From: CAZEMR01 sp964513465
Lineage (GTDB): Bacteria > Bacteroidota > Ignavibacteria > Kapaibacteriales > UBA2268
Assembly (NCBI GenBank): GCA_964513465.1
Contig: CAZEMR010000035.1
Coordinates: forward strand, 1 to 30,781
Direction of reading: 5' to 3'
Length of the DNA: 30,781 nucleotides
Shown here: one piece after another, positions 18,973 through 26,754 of the stretch
Layout of the letters: each line of letters opens with the position of its first letter
How positions within the stretch are numbered: position 1 is the stretch's first letter
The notes under the pieces: model-generated
The model's input: only the letters and a program-made list of their open reading frames with translations
Databases searched by the model: none
Told to the model about the DNA's origin: nothing
Program-made: the position numbers and the translations under genes

Positions 18973-20187
18973 TTACACATATCGCATCGCGTCGGTGGGA
19001 TCGAGCCGCACCGCCTTGTATGCGGGATAAATCGCGCCGATGATTGTGGCTATCGGCATTACCATGAGCGAATTCATGATTATAGTCATATCGAGCATGG
19101 GATACATCACAGCGCCTATGCCCATCGATTCGAGGCTCTCGGCATATATGCTGAAATCGATCCCGTAATGCGCCATCGGCAAGTAGATCAGAATTCCGAT
19201 CAATACCCCGGCTATCGAGCCGATTATTCCGAGTATCAGCGCTTCTGTGATGACCATTGTGAACAGCCGGCCGTTCTTCATGCCGATTGCCTTGAGCACG
19301 CCGAATTCCTGAATACGCTCGAATACCGACATCAGCATCGTGTTGATTATCCCGAACAGCACGGCGATCCCGATTATTACGTAAATGAAATAGATCATTT
19401 CGCGATATACATCCACGTAGCTCATTATCAGCGGTAGCAATTCCTTATAGCTCAGCGTTTCGTACTCGTCGCCCAGTTCGCCTGCCAGCTCGTTTTTGTA
19501 TTCGGTGACTTTATCCGGGCTTTTCGTAATTACTGCGAATTCCATGACGTTATCGCCGAGCGAGAGCATCCTCTGGGCGGTTTTGATTGGTATATATATA
19601 TGCATCCGGTCGAATCCGGAATTCCCCGTCTGGTATATCCCGACCACGCGGAACAGCTCGCTGGCCACGTTGCCTTCGGTGTCGGCGGCGATACCTACTA
19701 CTTTATCGCCAACGCCGACTTCGAGCTTCTCGGCCAGCTTTTTGCCGAGCAATACTTCGCGGTTTTTGCCCGAGAGGTATTTGCCCTCGACGACCTGTTC
19801 GTGTATGTTGGTAATGTTTTTTTCTTTTTTATTATCGATCCCGACCATCAGCACGCCCGAGCTTCCGTCGCTGCTCGAGAGCAGTCCATAGACCAGAGTT
19901 CGGCGGCTGTAGTGCTCTACATATCCGGCTTCGTCGAGCTCGCTGGCGACTTTATCCGGATTGGGGACATAATTGCGGACTTTTTTATCGTCGATATACC
20001 CCATTTTGTGAATCTGAATATGCGAAACATGCGTATTCAATTGGTTGCTGAGCATCTGGTCGATCATTCCGCGCCCGATCGCGTCGTTGAGCAGCAGCGC
20101 TGCCACCCCGATGATGAGCGAGATCATCACGATCATCGATCTTCGGCGGTTTCTCCAGAGATTTCTCCATGCGATTGCGAATAGCAT
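18973..20187 (-). CDS. FtsX-family ABC permease (second)
   Basis: This 404-residue inner-membrane protein has the FtsX/MacB layout. One helix follows the coupling-type N-terminus AWRNLWRNRRRS (about residues 18-40), then a large periplasmic domain (about 45-260), then three C-terminal helices (about 262-390) with the pattern ERIQEFGVLKAIGMKNGRLF typical of FtsX domains. It ends RLDPTDAMRYV, a common ending for this family. An AGGA site lies seven bases before the ATG. It is similar in layout to the other permease 36 bases upstream, and the two probably form a heterodimer like LolC and LolE. Confidence 0.92.
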   Translation of the reverse strand: MLFAIAWRNLWRNRRRSMIVMISLIIGVAALLLNDAIGRGMIDQMLSNQLNTHVSHIQIHKMGYIDDKKVRNYVPNPDKVASELDEAGYVEHYSRRTLVYGLLSSSDGSSGVLMVGIDNKKEKNITNIHEQVVEGKYLSGKNREVLLGKKLAEKLEVGVGDKVVGIAADTEGNVASELFRVVGIYQTGNSGFDRMHIYIPIKTAQRMLSLGDNVMEFAVITKSPDKVTEYKNELAGELGDEYETLSYKELLPLIMSYVDVYREMIYFIYVIIGIAVLFGIINTMLMSVFERIQEFGVLKAIGMKNGRLFTMVITEALILGIIGSIAGVLIGILIYLPMAHYGIDFSIYAESLESMGIGAVMYPMLDMTIIMNSLMVMPIATIIGAIYPAYKAVRLDPTDAMRYV

Positions 20188-20223
20188 ATTATTTTCCTGA
20201 TTTATTGGTCAATTCATTATTAA

Positions 20224-21450
20224 TTATGTATATCTGATGCCTTTGATCGCTTCGAGCCTGAATATCTTAATTATCGGATAAATATATACCAGCACTGCGA
20301 TTACGAGGATCGTCAGCGAGGTGTTTATAAATATCCCGCTCTCGACCGACGAGATCATCTGCGGCAGAAATCCGAACTGTTCGTACATCTCGGCGAGCTG
20401 TCCGCCGAATGTGATGGGGTTTTCCATCAAATAATAATTAAGGCCGAATCCAGCCAGATTGCCTATGATTATTCCCAAAAGTGTCATGAATAATATTTCG
20501 AAAAATATGAACGCTACGATTACATGATGCCGGATGCCCAGAGCCAGCATGATCCCGAATTCGCGAGTGCGCTCGGATATCGACATCACAACGGTATTGA
20601 GTATCGCAAACGCGACGATTATTATGAGCAGCCCGAGATAGACTATGCCGGACACGTTGTCGAATTCGATGGACTGCTTCATGTCGGGCATAAGCTCGGC
20701 CCAGTCGAGTACGGCCAGATCGCCGCCGATCTGCTTATCGAGGCTGCTGTGAGCCGGATCGAGCGCGTCGAGACCGGGCAGATTGATCGCCACGCTGGTT
20801 ACGCGGCTGCCCATCGAGAGCAGGCGCCGTGCGGCGTCGATGTGCATGAATACCGACATTGCGTCCATTTCGTGCGAGCCCATTTTGCTGGTGCCGGCGA
20901 TCCGGAATTTCAGATTGCCGAGGGTGCCGTCGTAGCCCTGGCACAGCACGACGATGGTATCGCCGATCGAGGCGTTGATATTCTCCAGCATTTTATGTCC
21001 GATTACTATATCATATTTTGCATCGTCGCTGATAAAGCTGCCTGCGTTGACCCGGCCATCGATTCGGGATACCTTTAGCTCGGTCGCGGGGTCGAGGCCG
21101 AAGATCGCCGCGCCGGTCGAATTCTGATCGTACCCGAGCAGTCCGTCGGCCATAATCCGCGGTGTGAATGCCCTGACGTATTTATTATCGCGCAGCTTTT
21201 GCTTCAGCGCGTCGTCGAATTCGAAGCTCTTCCGCAGGCTGGGGTTATCGCGGTAATCCTTGTGCTGCACCTGCAGGTAGCCGGTGAACATCTCGACTGC
21301 GTTTTTTATGTTATGCTCATATGTGCCAAGCTGCAGCCCGCGCATGGCGATCGACAGCACAGCGGCAAAGAACACCGCAGCTATGGTAATGACCGAGCGC
21401 CGCCAGTTTCGCCAGATATTTCTCCATGCTAATTTCAGTATTAATTTCAC
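20224..21450 (-). CDS. FtsX-family ABC permease (first)
   Basis: This 408-residue inner-membrane protein has the same layout as its neighbour: N-terminal AWRNIWRNWRRS and helix, a periplasmic domain (about 45-265), and three C-terminal helices containing SERTREFGIMLALGIRHH. It ends in RLEAIKGIRYT. The start is GTG, at 21448-21450, supported by a GAGAGGT Shine-Dalgarno and homology beginning at the first residues. That site overlaps the end of the LolA-like gene, whose stop is only 2 bases away, so translation is likely coupled. With the second permease and the ATPase it would make a LolCDE-like extraction machine that hands a lipid or lipoprotein to the LolA-like carrier. Confidence 0.92.
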   Translation of the reverse strand: MKLILKLAWRNIWRNWRRSVITIAAVFFAAVLSIAMRGLQLGTYEHNIKNAVEMFTGYLQVQHKDYRDNPSLRKSFEFDDALKQKLRDNKYVRAFTPRIMADGLLGYDQNSTGAAIFGLDPATELKVSRIDGRVNAGSFISDDAKYDIVIGHKMLENINASIGDTIVVLCQGYDGTLGNLKFRIAGTSKMGSHEMDAMSVFMHIDAARRLLSMGSRVTSVAINLPGLDALDPAHSSLDKQIGGDLAVLDWAELMPDMKQSIEFDNVSGIVYLGLLIIIVAFAILNTVVMSISERTREFGIMLALGIRHHVIVAFIFFEILFMTLLGIIIGNLAGFGLNYYLMENPITFGGQLAEMYEQFGFLPQMISSVESGIFINTSLTILVIAVLVYIYPIIKIFRLEAIKGIRYT

Positions 21451-21452
21451 GT

Positions 21453-22208
21453 TTACCTCTCAAGTTCTCTGAATGAGAAAATACGATCCGGAATATCGAC
21501 ATTGAATTTTACTTCTTCATATATAAATAGTGTGTATTCGCCCGGGTTCTCTTTGTCGACCACTTTCCATTTCAGCGGGATCTTTCGGTTGTCCATAGTC
21601 TGATAATCATAGAATTTCATAGTGCGCTCCAGATTGCCATCCTCGTCGTAGTATTGCACCAGGGCGGGCAGGAAATCGCTTTTACGCACCCAGTAATAAA
21701 TTTTGCCCCATACAACCGCGGCGTCGGCCTTCGGGGTCAGTTCTATCTTCCAGCACATCTCGCCGCCGATTTTTTCCTCGAACATCTTTTTCAGCGTGTA
21801 GTCCTCGACCAGCTCGGATTCGCGCACCATATCGTCGTAGGTCAGATCGGAGCCATTCCATGAATTGAGCATCATCGATGGGGGCAGCTTCATCGTGGTC
21901 TCTGTATTCTCGAGGTATTGCCAAAGCTCGTTTCCGATTTTGAGCAGCTTATTGCCGGCTTCTTTTTTGGGGGCTTTGGTTACGATCAGCGCCTTTTCGT
22001 AGCCCTTATTCCATGCCTTCATCGTCACAGTCCGCGTATAATCCGGTCGCACGATTTCCATAGTGAATGTGCCCACGGAGGTCTCGCCCTGTATAGCGTC
22101 CTCGGCGCGGTTGACAATATCGCGGGCGGTTGGTTCGCCATTATTCTGAGAAATGGCTATCGCCGGGAATACAAAAGCCAGAAATATTATCAGCAAAATC
22201 ATTTTCAT
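21453..22208 (-). CDS. LolA-like periplasmic carrier (outer-membrane lipoprotein-sorting family)
   Basis: This 251-residue exported protein has a signal peptide (MKMILLIIFLAFVFPAIAIS) followed by a LolA/LolB-like fold. The pattern includes TFTMEIVRPDYTRTVTMKAWNKG, LPPSMMLNSWNGSDLTYDD and an ending DIPDRIFSFREL, which are characteristic of the family annotated as outer membrane lipoprotein-sorting proteins. These proteins have an open hydrophobic beta-barrel that holds lipid or acyl chains in the periplasm. It has a GGAG site eight bases before the ATG. It is second in the operon, after the regulator by 20 bases. The carrier role is from family knowledge; the cargo is not shown. Confidence 0.9.
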   Translation of the reverse strand: MKMILLIIFLAFVFPAIAISQNNGEPTARDIVNRAEDAIQGETSVGTFTMEIVRPDYTRTVTMKAWNKGYEKALIVTKAPKKEAGNKLLKIGNELWQYLENTETTMKLPPSMMLNSWNGSDLTYDDMVRESELVEDYTLKKMFEEKIGGEMCWKIELTPKADAAVVWGKIYYWVRKSDFLPALVQYYDEDGNLERTMKFYDYQTMDNRKIPLKWKVVDKENPGEYTLFIYEEVKFNVDIPDRIFSFRELER

Positions 22209-22228
22209 CTTAATTACTCCATTATTAA

Positions 22229-22747
22229 TTATTTAAATTTTTTGGATTCAATTTCTTTCATTCTTTCGAGAAATCTCTTTGTGAAATCCTCATACTCCTC
22301 GAGCAGGATATCGAATGAGAATTTGATGCTCTCTATCCGATCGCGTATTTCGTCCACCGATTCGCCTTCGGCGCCGCGGCGGCGTATCATATCGAGCGCA
22401 TTACCGAGCTTTTCGTTCATAATGCTGAGCTTACGGAATCCCGGCTCGATCATAGTCTGAGTCAAATCCGAGCGTATTTCGAAGAAGTTCTCGCGCGGAT
22501 ATTCCTTGATATAAACCTTCTTGATTATGCCCGAATCGAGGCCGTATTTAACGGTGGTGCTCACCGCAGGCTTGGAAACATGGAGCGCTACGGCCAGCGA
22601 TTTGAGCGACATCGGCCCCGGATGCGCGGCCAGCAGCCCGAATATTCGGCCCAGCAGCCCCTTAGCGCCGAGGCTCTCGAAGTAGTGGCCGTATTCGTTC
22701 ATCAGATAGTCCTGCACTTCGTGAATTATTTCTTTTTGCTTATCCAT
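22229..22747 (-). CDS. GbsR/MarR-type transcriptional regulator
   Basis: This 172-residue protein has a winged-helix DNA-binding domain of the GbsR branch of the MarR superfamily: GLLGRIFGLLAAHPGPMSLKSLAVALHVSKPAVSTTVKYG (two adjacent stretches at about residues 29-70), followed by a long helical dimerisation and effector region. It heads the six-gene envelope operon, 20 bases before the LolA-like gene. A perfect 8-bp inverted repeat lies 35-58 bases upstream of its start, which fits autoregulation. There is only a weak GGAAA leader. The effector is unknown; GbsR itself responds to choline, but that cannot be inferred here. Confidence 0.85.
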   Translation of the reverse strand: MDKQKEIIHEVQDYLMNEYGHYFESLGAKGLLGRIFGLLAAHPGPMSLKSLAVALHVSKPAVSTTVKYGLDSGIIKKVYIKEYPRENFFEIRSDLTQTMIEPGFRKLSIMNEKLGNALDMIRRRGAEGESVDEIRDRIESIKFSFDILLEEYEDFTKRFLERMKEIESKKFK

Positions 22748-22752
22748 AATAA

Positions 22753-22762
22753 TTTCCGGAAA
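22753..22762. promoter_or_regulatory. Palindrome at the regulator leader
   Basis: TTTCCGGAAA is a perfect 10-bp palindrome ending six bases before the regulator start and overlapping its weak ribosome-binding region. It could be a second operator site or chance. Confidence 0.25.
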
Positions 22763-22781
22763 CTAATCAAACATAGTTGTC

Positions 22782-22805
22782 ATCGTTAACACGTATCTTA
22801 ACGAT
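22782..22805. promoter_or_regulatory. Candidate operator of the GbsR-type regulator
   Basis: A perfect inverted repeat, ATCGTTAA - 8 bases - TTAACGAT, lies 35 to 58 bases before the regulator start, in a 234-base divergent region that is otherwise AT-rich. The 16-base centre-to-centre spacing would place both half-sites on similar faces for a dimeric winged-helix protein. Binding is inferred from position and symmetry. Confidence 0.5.
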
Positions 22806-22921
22806 CTAAACGATATTAAAGTTTCGAATAATTCCAATTTTTAGAATTTTTGTACGGAATATGTTGCATAAATCGTCACCTCACACGCTCTATCATTTTG
22901 CCAATTAATTATTTATCTTTA

Positions 22922-22940
22922 TATTTAATTGAATTAAATA
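22922..22940. promoter_or_regulatory. 19-base perfect palindrome before the HAD gene
   Basis: Nine bases on each side of G22931 are perfectly complementary (TATTTAATT and AATTAAATA). It is 41 bases upstream of the HAD start. AT-only symmetry of this length can arise by chance in such spacers, so this is a weak operator candidate. Confidence 0.25.
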
Positions 22941-22981
22941 ATTTTAAAAATATTTGAATCAATTTTTCAGAGTATATATTT

Positions 22982-23749
22982 ATGTCATTGAAAGTTATAA
23001 CCATAGATTTCTGGAACACACTTTTCGACTCCAGCAACGGCACCCAGCGCAACACCATACGCCAAAAGGCGTTAATTGGCGAAATCGAGGCAGTGGGACG
23101 CACCATCAGCAGCGAAGAATTCAATTCGGCAATGCAGGCTTCGTGGGAATTTTTTAATAATATCTGGAAGAATGAATACCGAACACCAGACCCCGCCGAA
23201 ACCGTACGATTCTTCTGGTCGAGGCTCGATATGCCGCACAGCGAGAAAGCAATCGCGGCTATTGTTAAGGCTTTTGCCGAATCGATACTCGACTATCCGC
23301 CGCGGCCGATGCAGGGCGTGCGCCGCGCGCTCGATCAGCTTGCCGGGGATTACCGTCTGGGGATAGTATCTGATACGGGATTTTCGCCGGGCAAGGTGCT
23401 CAAAGAGCTGCTCTACCGCGAGGATATGCTGGATTATTTCGAGGCATTCAGCTTCAGCGACGAGACCAAGGTATCCAAGCCCCACGAGAAGGCTTTCCTC
23501 ACAGTATTGGACCGCCTTGGCTGCAATCCGGCAGATGCGCTGCACATCGGCGATATCGAGGAAACCGACGTAGCCGGCGCCAAAAAGCTGGGCATGATGG
23601 CCATCCGCTTTACAGGCGACGAGACAGCATTCTCCGGATTCAATAAATCCGAAAAATCATTTGCCGACTCCATTTGCAAATCATGGGACGATATCATTGT
23701 CCAAATCGATGACTGGGCGGCAGAGGATACCGACAAAAAGGCCATATGA
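22982..23749 (+). CDS. HAD-superfamily hydrolase-like protein
   Basis: This 255-residue protein belongs to the haloacid dehalogenase superfamily. Motif I is DFWNT (nucleophile Asp9), motif II is GIVSDTG with Ser130, motif III is KVSKPHEK with Lys166, and motif IV is HIGDIEETDVAGAKKLG with Asp191 and Asp196. A helical cap lies between motifs I and II. The residue two after the nucleophile is Trp11 instead of Asp, so the usual phosphatase general acid is missing and the reaction may differ from phosphate hydrolysis. The start ATG has no Shine-Dalgarno. Its stop overlaps the start of the radical SAM gene by ATGA, so the two are translationally coupled. Substrate unknown. Confidence 0.9.
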   Translation: MSLKVITIDFWNTLFDSSNGTQRNTIRQKALIGEIEAVGRTISSEEFNSAMQASWEFFNNIWKNEYRTPDPAETVRFFWSRLDMPHSEKAIAAIVKAFAESILDYPPRPMQGVRRALDQLAGDYRLGIVSDTGFSPGKVLKELLYREDMLDYFEAFSFSDETKVSKPHEKAFLTVLDRLGCNPADALHIGDIEETDVAGAKKLGMMAIRFTGDETAFSGFNKSEKSFADSICKSWDDIIVQIDDWAAEDTDKKAI

Positions 23750-24594
23750 ACGAACTAATGACCGATTGCACTATTTGTCCGCACGAATGCCACGTTGATC
23801 GCACCGCCGGCGATACCGGCGATTGCGGCGCATCGGATAAACTGCTGGTCGCCTCGCATGGCCCTCACTACGGCGAGGAGCCCGAGATAGTCGGCAATTC
23901 ATTTTCGGGGACGATATTTTTTTCGGGATGCAATCTGACGTGCGAATTTTGCCAGAATTATGACATCAGCCAGCTTCGCGCAGGCCGCGGGATGGAGGTG
24001 ATGGATATTGTAAAAATCATGCTCTCGCTCGGGGCCTCCGGCGCGGCAAACATTAATTTTGTTACGCCTACGCATTTCACACCGCAGCTTATCGAGGCGA
24101 TCCGCGCGGCTAATGCTCGCGGCCTCGGCGTGCCAATCGTCTGGAACTCCAGCGGATACGAAAAGCCCGAAACTTTGCGTATGCTACGGGGTCTGGTGGA
24201 TATATATATGCCCGATTTTAAATATATATCTTCCGAAAAAAGCGAATCATACAGCGGTGCGGCCGATTATTTCGAATATGCAGGCCCGGCGCTGATGGAG
24301 ATGCACGCCCAGGCGGGTGATCTGGAAGTAGTCGATGGCCAGGCCCGGCGCGGCCTGCTGGTGCGGCATCTTGTGCTGCCCGGCGGCCAGTCGGATACGC
24401 GCGGGATAATTGACTTTATCGCTGAAAATTTTGGGACGAATACTTATCTTAATCTTATGGATCAATACCGGCCGTGCTATCATGCCAACCGCTTTCGGGA
24501 GATCAGCCAGCCGCTTGAACGCGATGAATTCGCCGCAGCGGTGGATTATGCACGCAGGCGCGGCTTCACCCGCCCGGATTATTTATATTCCTGA
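23746..24594 (+). CDS. PflX-type radical SAM protein
   Basis: This 282-residue protein has the radical SAM signature CNLTCEFC, with Cys62, Cys66 and Cys69 to hold the [4Fe-4S] cluster that cleaves S-adenosylmethionine. It is preceded by a Cys-rich N-terminus (Cys8, Cys11, Cys15 and Cys27) typical of the PflX/COG1313 family. The blocks GTIFFSGCNLTCEFCQNYDIS, INFVTPTHF, WNSSGYE and VDIYMPDFKY match that family. It resembles pyruvate formate-lyase activating enzymes, but no glycyl radical enzyme is in the window, so the substrate is unknown. A second ATG at 23758 is possible. It overlaps tail-to-tail with the channel gene by 16 bases. Confidence 0.9.
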   Translation: MNELMTDCTICPHECHVDRTAGDTGDCGASDKLLVASHGPHYGEEPEIVGNSFSGTIFFSGCNLTCEFCQNYDISQLRAGRGMEVMDIVKIMLSLGASGAANINFVTPTHFTPQLIEAIRAANARGLGVPIVWNSSGYEKPETLRMLRGLVDIYMPDFKYISSEKSESYSGAADYFEYAGPALMEMHAQAGDLEVVDGQARRGLLVRHLVLPGGQSDTRGIIDFIAENFGTNTYLNLMDQYRPCYHANRFREISQPLERDEFAAAVDYARRRGFTRPDYLYS

Positions 24595-25643
24595 GTAACC
24601 TCGCCGAGCGTAAGCTCTTCGAGCCTTTTAAGCTGTTCATTATTGCCAAGGGCAATCAATTGGTCGCGCTCTTCGATCCGGAAATCGTCCTGGGGATTGA
24701 TCGTCGGCGTTCCGTCGCGGATAACCGCAAGTATTGTGGCCCCGCTGGCGCTGCGTATATCCAGCTCTTTGAGAGATTTGCCGATAAGTCTGCTGCTTGC
24801 CGGCACCATGATTTTTTCGAGATTCAGCGCATTCTCGCCCGGGCCGAGGCTGGACTCGATAAAGTCGAACATATTGGGATTGACCATTACCCGCGCAAGC
24901 CGCTGTCCGCCGATTGAATATGGATTGACGATGCGGTCGGCACCGGCGCGCTGGAGCTTCTCGATTGCGGATTCCTCGTCGGATCGCGCCACTATAAATA
25001 AGTTGGGATTGAGCACCTTGGCGCTGAGCACGACGAATACCGTGGTCGAAGGCCGGGCTGTGGTCACGATTACTCCGCGGGCGCGTTCGATACCGGCCTG
25101 GAGCAAAATGTTATCTTCGGTGCCGTCGCCTTCGAGAGCAAGTATATCCTCGCCGACAAGCTCGCTCATATTATCGCCGAAGTCCCAGTCAATTATCACG
25201 AATTTTTCGCCGTGCTCTTTCAGCTCTTTGGCGGCGATCCGCCCTACTCGGCCATAGCCGATGAGCAGGATATGATTTTCGAGTTTATCGATTTTCTTCA
25301 TCATTTTCTTTTTCCCCCGGAGATTTGCAAGCTGAATGATTACCAGATTTTCCATCAGAACGCTGAGGATATAAAACAAGCTGCCGATGCCAAATATGCC
25401 GACAAATATCGTAAAAATCCGGCCTATTGAATCGAGTGGATATACCTCCTCAAAACCGATCGTCGTAATAGTAATCAGCGTCATGTAGAGTTCGTCGATT
25501 ACGGTGGATTCTGTGTCCTCCCAGATAATATTATACCCCATAGTGCCGATGATAATCACCAGCAACAGGATAATAGTCGGGAGAAAAGGCTTTTTCAGCT
25601 CGAGGTTGCTTCGCCTCAATTTTTTTAAATCTTTCAGAATCAT
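24579..25643 (-). CDS. Two-TM ion channel with RCK (TrkA-N/TrkA-C) domains
   Basis: This 354-residue inner-membrane protein has two helices (about 22-40 and 74-100) around a pore loop, then an RCK_N domain (about 122-240, nucleotide-binding GYGRVG at 129-134) and an RCK_C domain (about 270-345). This is the layout of ligand-gated prokaryotic potassium channels such as MthK. The selectivity filter reads TIGFE (61-65), not T-V-G-Y-G, so the second filter Gly is Glu65. Selectivity for potassium is therefore uncertain. The leader has no clear Shine-Dalgarno. The gene's last 16 bases overlap the radical SAM gene on the other strand. Confidence 0.88.
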   Translation of the reverse strand: MILKDLKKLRRSNLELKKPFLPTIILLLVIIIGTMGYNIIWEDTESTVIDELYMTLITITTIGFEEVYPLDSIGRIFTIFVGIFGIGSLFYILSVLMENLVIIQLANLRGKKKMMKKIDKLENHILLIGYGRVGRIAAKELKEHGEKFVIIDWDFGDNMSELVGEDILALEGDGTEDNILLQAGIERARGVIVTTARPSTTVFVVLSAKVLNPNLFIVARSDEESAIEKLQRAGADRIVNPYSIGGQRLARVMVNPNMFDFIESSLGPGENALNLEKIMVPASSRLIGKSLKELDIRSASGATILAVIRDGTPTINPQDDFRIEERDQLIALGNNEQLKRLEELTLGEVTQEYK

Positions 25644-25786
25644 ATCCGGATTCGATTTGTGAGAATACGCAAAGATAACGATATTACAGAAAATTTCACA
25701 CAGGCTGCTAAATTATTTGACCCGGCATTATATCGCAAAATGTTTATATTTGTTAATTATATAAATTAACATTATCCGATATTTGC

Positions 25787-26728
25787 ATGAAAATCAGCGT
25801 AGTTATTATCACATACAACCGGAAAGAGGAAATTGCCCAAACGATAAAGTCTTACGAGCAGCAGACTTATCCCGACAAGGAGATCATCGTTATCGACAAT
25901 GCTTCCACCGACGGCACACGAGAGATGATGCGCTCGGATTTCCCGCACATCGACTATATGTGGCTGCCCGAAAATTTCGATATCCGATCTATAAATATCG
26001 GGGTTGAACGCAGCACTGGCGATATAATCTGGCGAACCGATGACGACGCCCGCCCCGAAAGCGACGATGCGCTCGGGCGGGTTGCCGGAATAATGGCCGA
26101 GCATCCTGACATACATATTATCTCGATGGAAAATATAGAGGTTAAGTCGGGCAATCAGATCACGAAATGGTACCCCTTCGAGGTCGACCGGCAGAAAGTA
26201 CCTCCGCGCGGCTACCCTGCGAGCGCATTCCATGGCACCGGCGCTGCCATCCGGCGCGAAGTATTCGACCGCATCGGCGGATTCTGGGAATTCGGCTTCG
26301 AGGAGATCGACTTCAGCGCCCGGGCATTGATCGCGGGATTCAATATCCGCTATTTCCCTAATATCCGGATGCTGCATTTCAATACGCCAAACCCCGGATT
26401 CCGCAGCAATCGCTGGCTGAAGCTGACCAACCAGCTTGTGCGCTACCAGTGGAAATACTTTCCGTTTTTCCGCGCGGCATATCGCTGCACTGCTGTTTTT
26501 CTGGTTCAGCTTCTCGTGGGGATAATGGGCAGGGTCAGCATTGGCGCAATGGCCGAGGCCTTCTTTTCGGCGCCGGCAACCATGATCCATACATTTCGCA
26601 ACGAGCGAATGGTACCCTCTCGCGAAAAGCTGGCCGAAATAACGATGGGCAGGTCTATCAATCATGATCTGGGGCGATTTTTCAGGGATGTAGCGGGCAG
26701 GATTAAATATAAATTCAGGAAAAAATAG
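25787..26728 (+). CDS. GT2-family glycosyltransferase
   Basis: This 313-residue protein is a family 2 glycosyltransferase. The N-terminus is VVIITYNRKEEI, followed by DNASTDGT and the metal-binding RTDDDARP (about residue 84). The acceptor-side motif FGFEEIDFSARAL has the catalytic acidic pair. After the catalytic domain a hydrophobic segment (about 228-250) may dip into the membrane, and the tail is basic. It is followed after 26 bases by a GT4 gene, so the pair probably acts in the same glycan pathway, such as surface polysaccharide or lipid-linked glycan. It is divergent from the channel gene. There is no Shine-Dalgarno. Confidence 0.9.
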   Translation: MKISVVIITYNRKEEIAQTIKSYEQQTYPDKEIIVIDNASTDGTREMMRSDFPHIDYMWLPENFDIRSINIGVERSTGDIIWRTDDDARPESDDALGRVAGIMAEHPDIHIISMENIEVKSGNQITKWYPFEVDRQKVPPRGYPASAFHGTGAAIRREVFDRIGGFWEFGFEEIDFSARALIAGFNIRYFPNIRMLHFNTPNPGFRSNRWLKLTNQLVRYQWKYFPFFRAAYRCTAVFLVQLLVGIMGRVSIGAMAEAFFSAPATMIHTFRNERMVPSREKLAEITMGRSINHDLGRFFRDVAGRIKYKFRKK

Positions 26729-26754
26729 ATTTATCTAATAAATTTTTAATTAAT

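Noticed and set aside
23746..24594. Naming the radical SAM gene pflA
   Set aside because: The Cys-rich N-terminus and sequence blocks fit PflX/COG1313, and no glycyl radical enzyme is present.
25716..25752. Bacteroidota-type promoter (TTTG and TAnnTTTG) before the GT2 gene
   Set aside because: TATATTTG at 25745 fits the -7 box, but the nearest TTTG is 25 bases away instead of about 20; similar partial matches before valS and rsmG also lack a proper -33 box.
25772..26665. Long minus-strand open frame (297 codons)
   Set aside because: It lies entirely antisense to a clear GT2 glycosyltransferase, has no family motifs, and its composition is the mirror of that gene.
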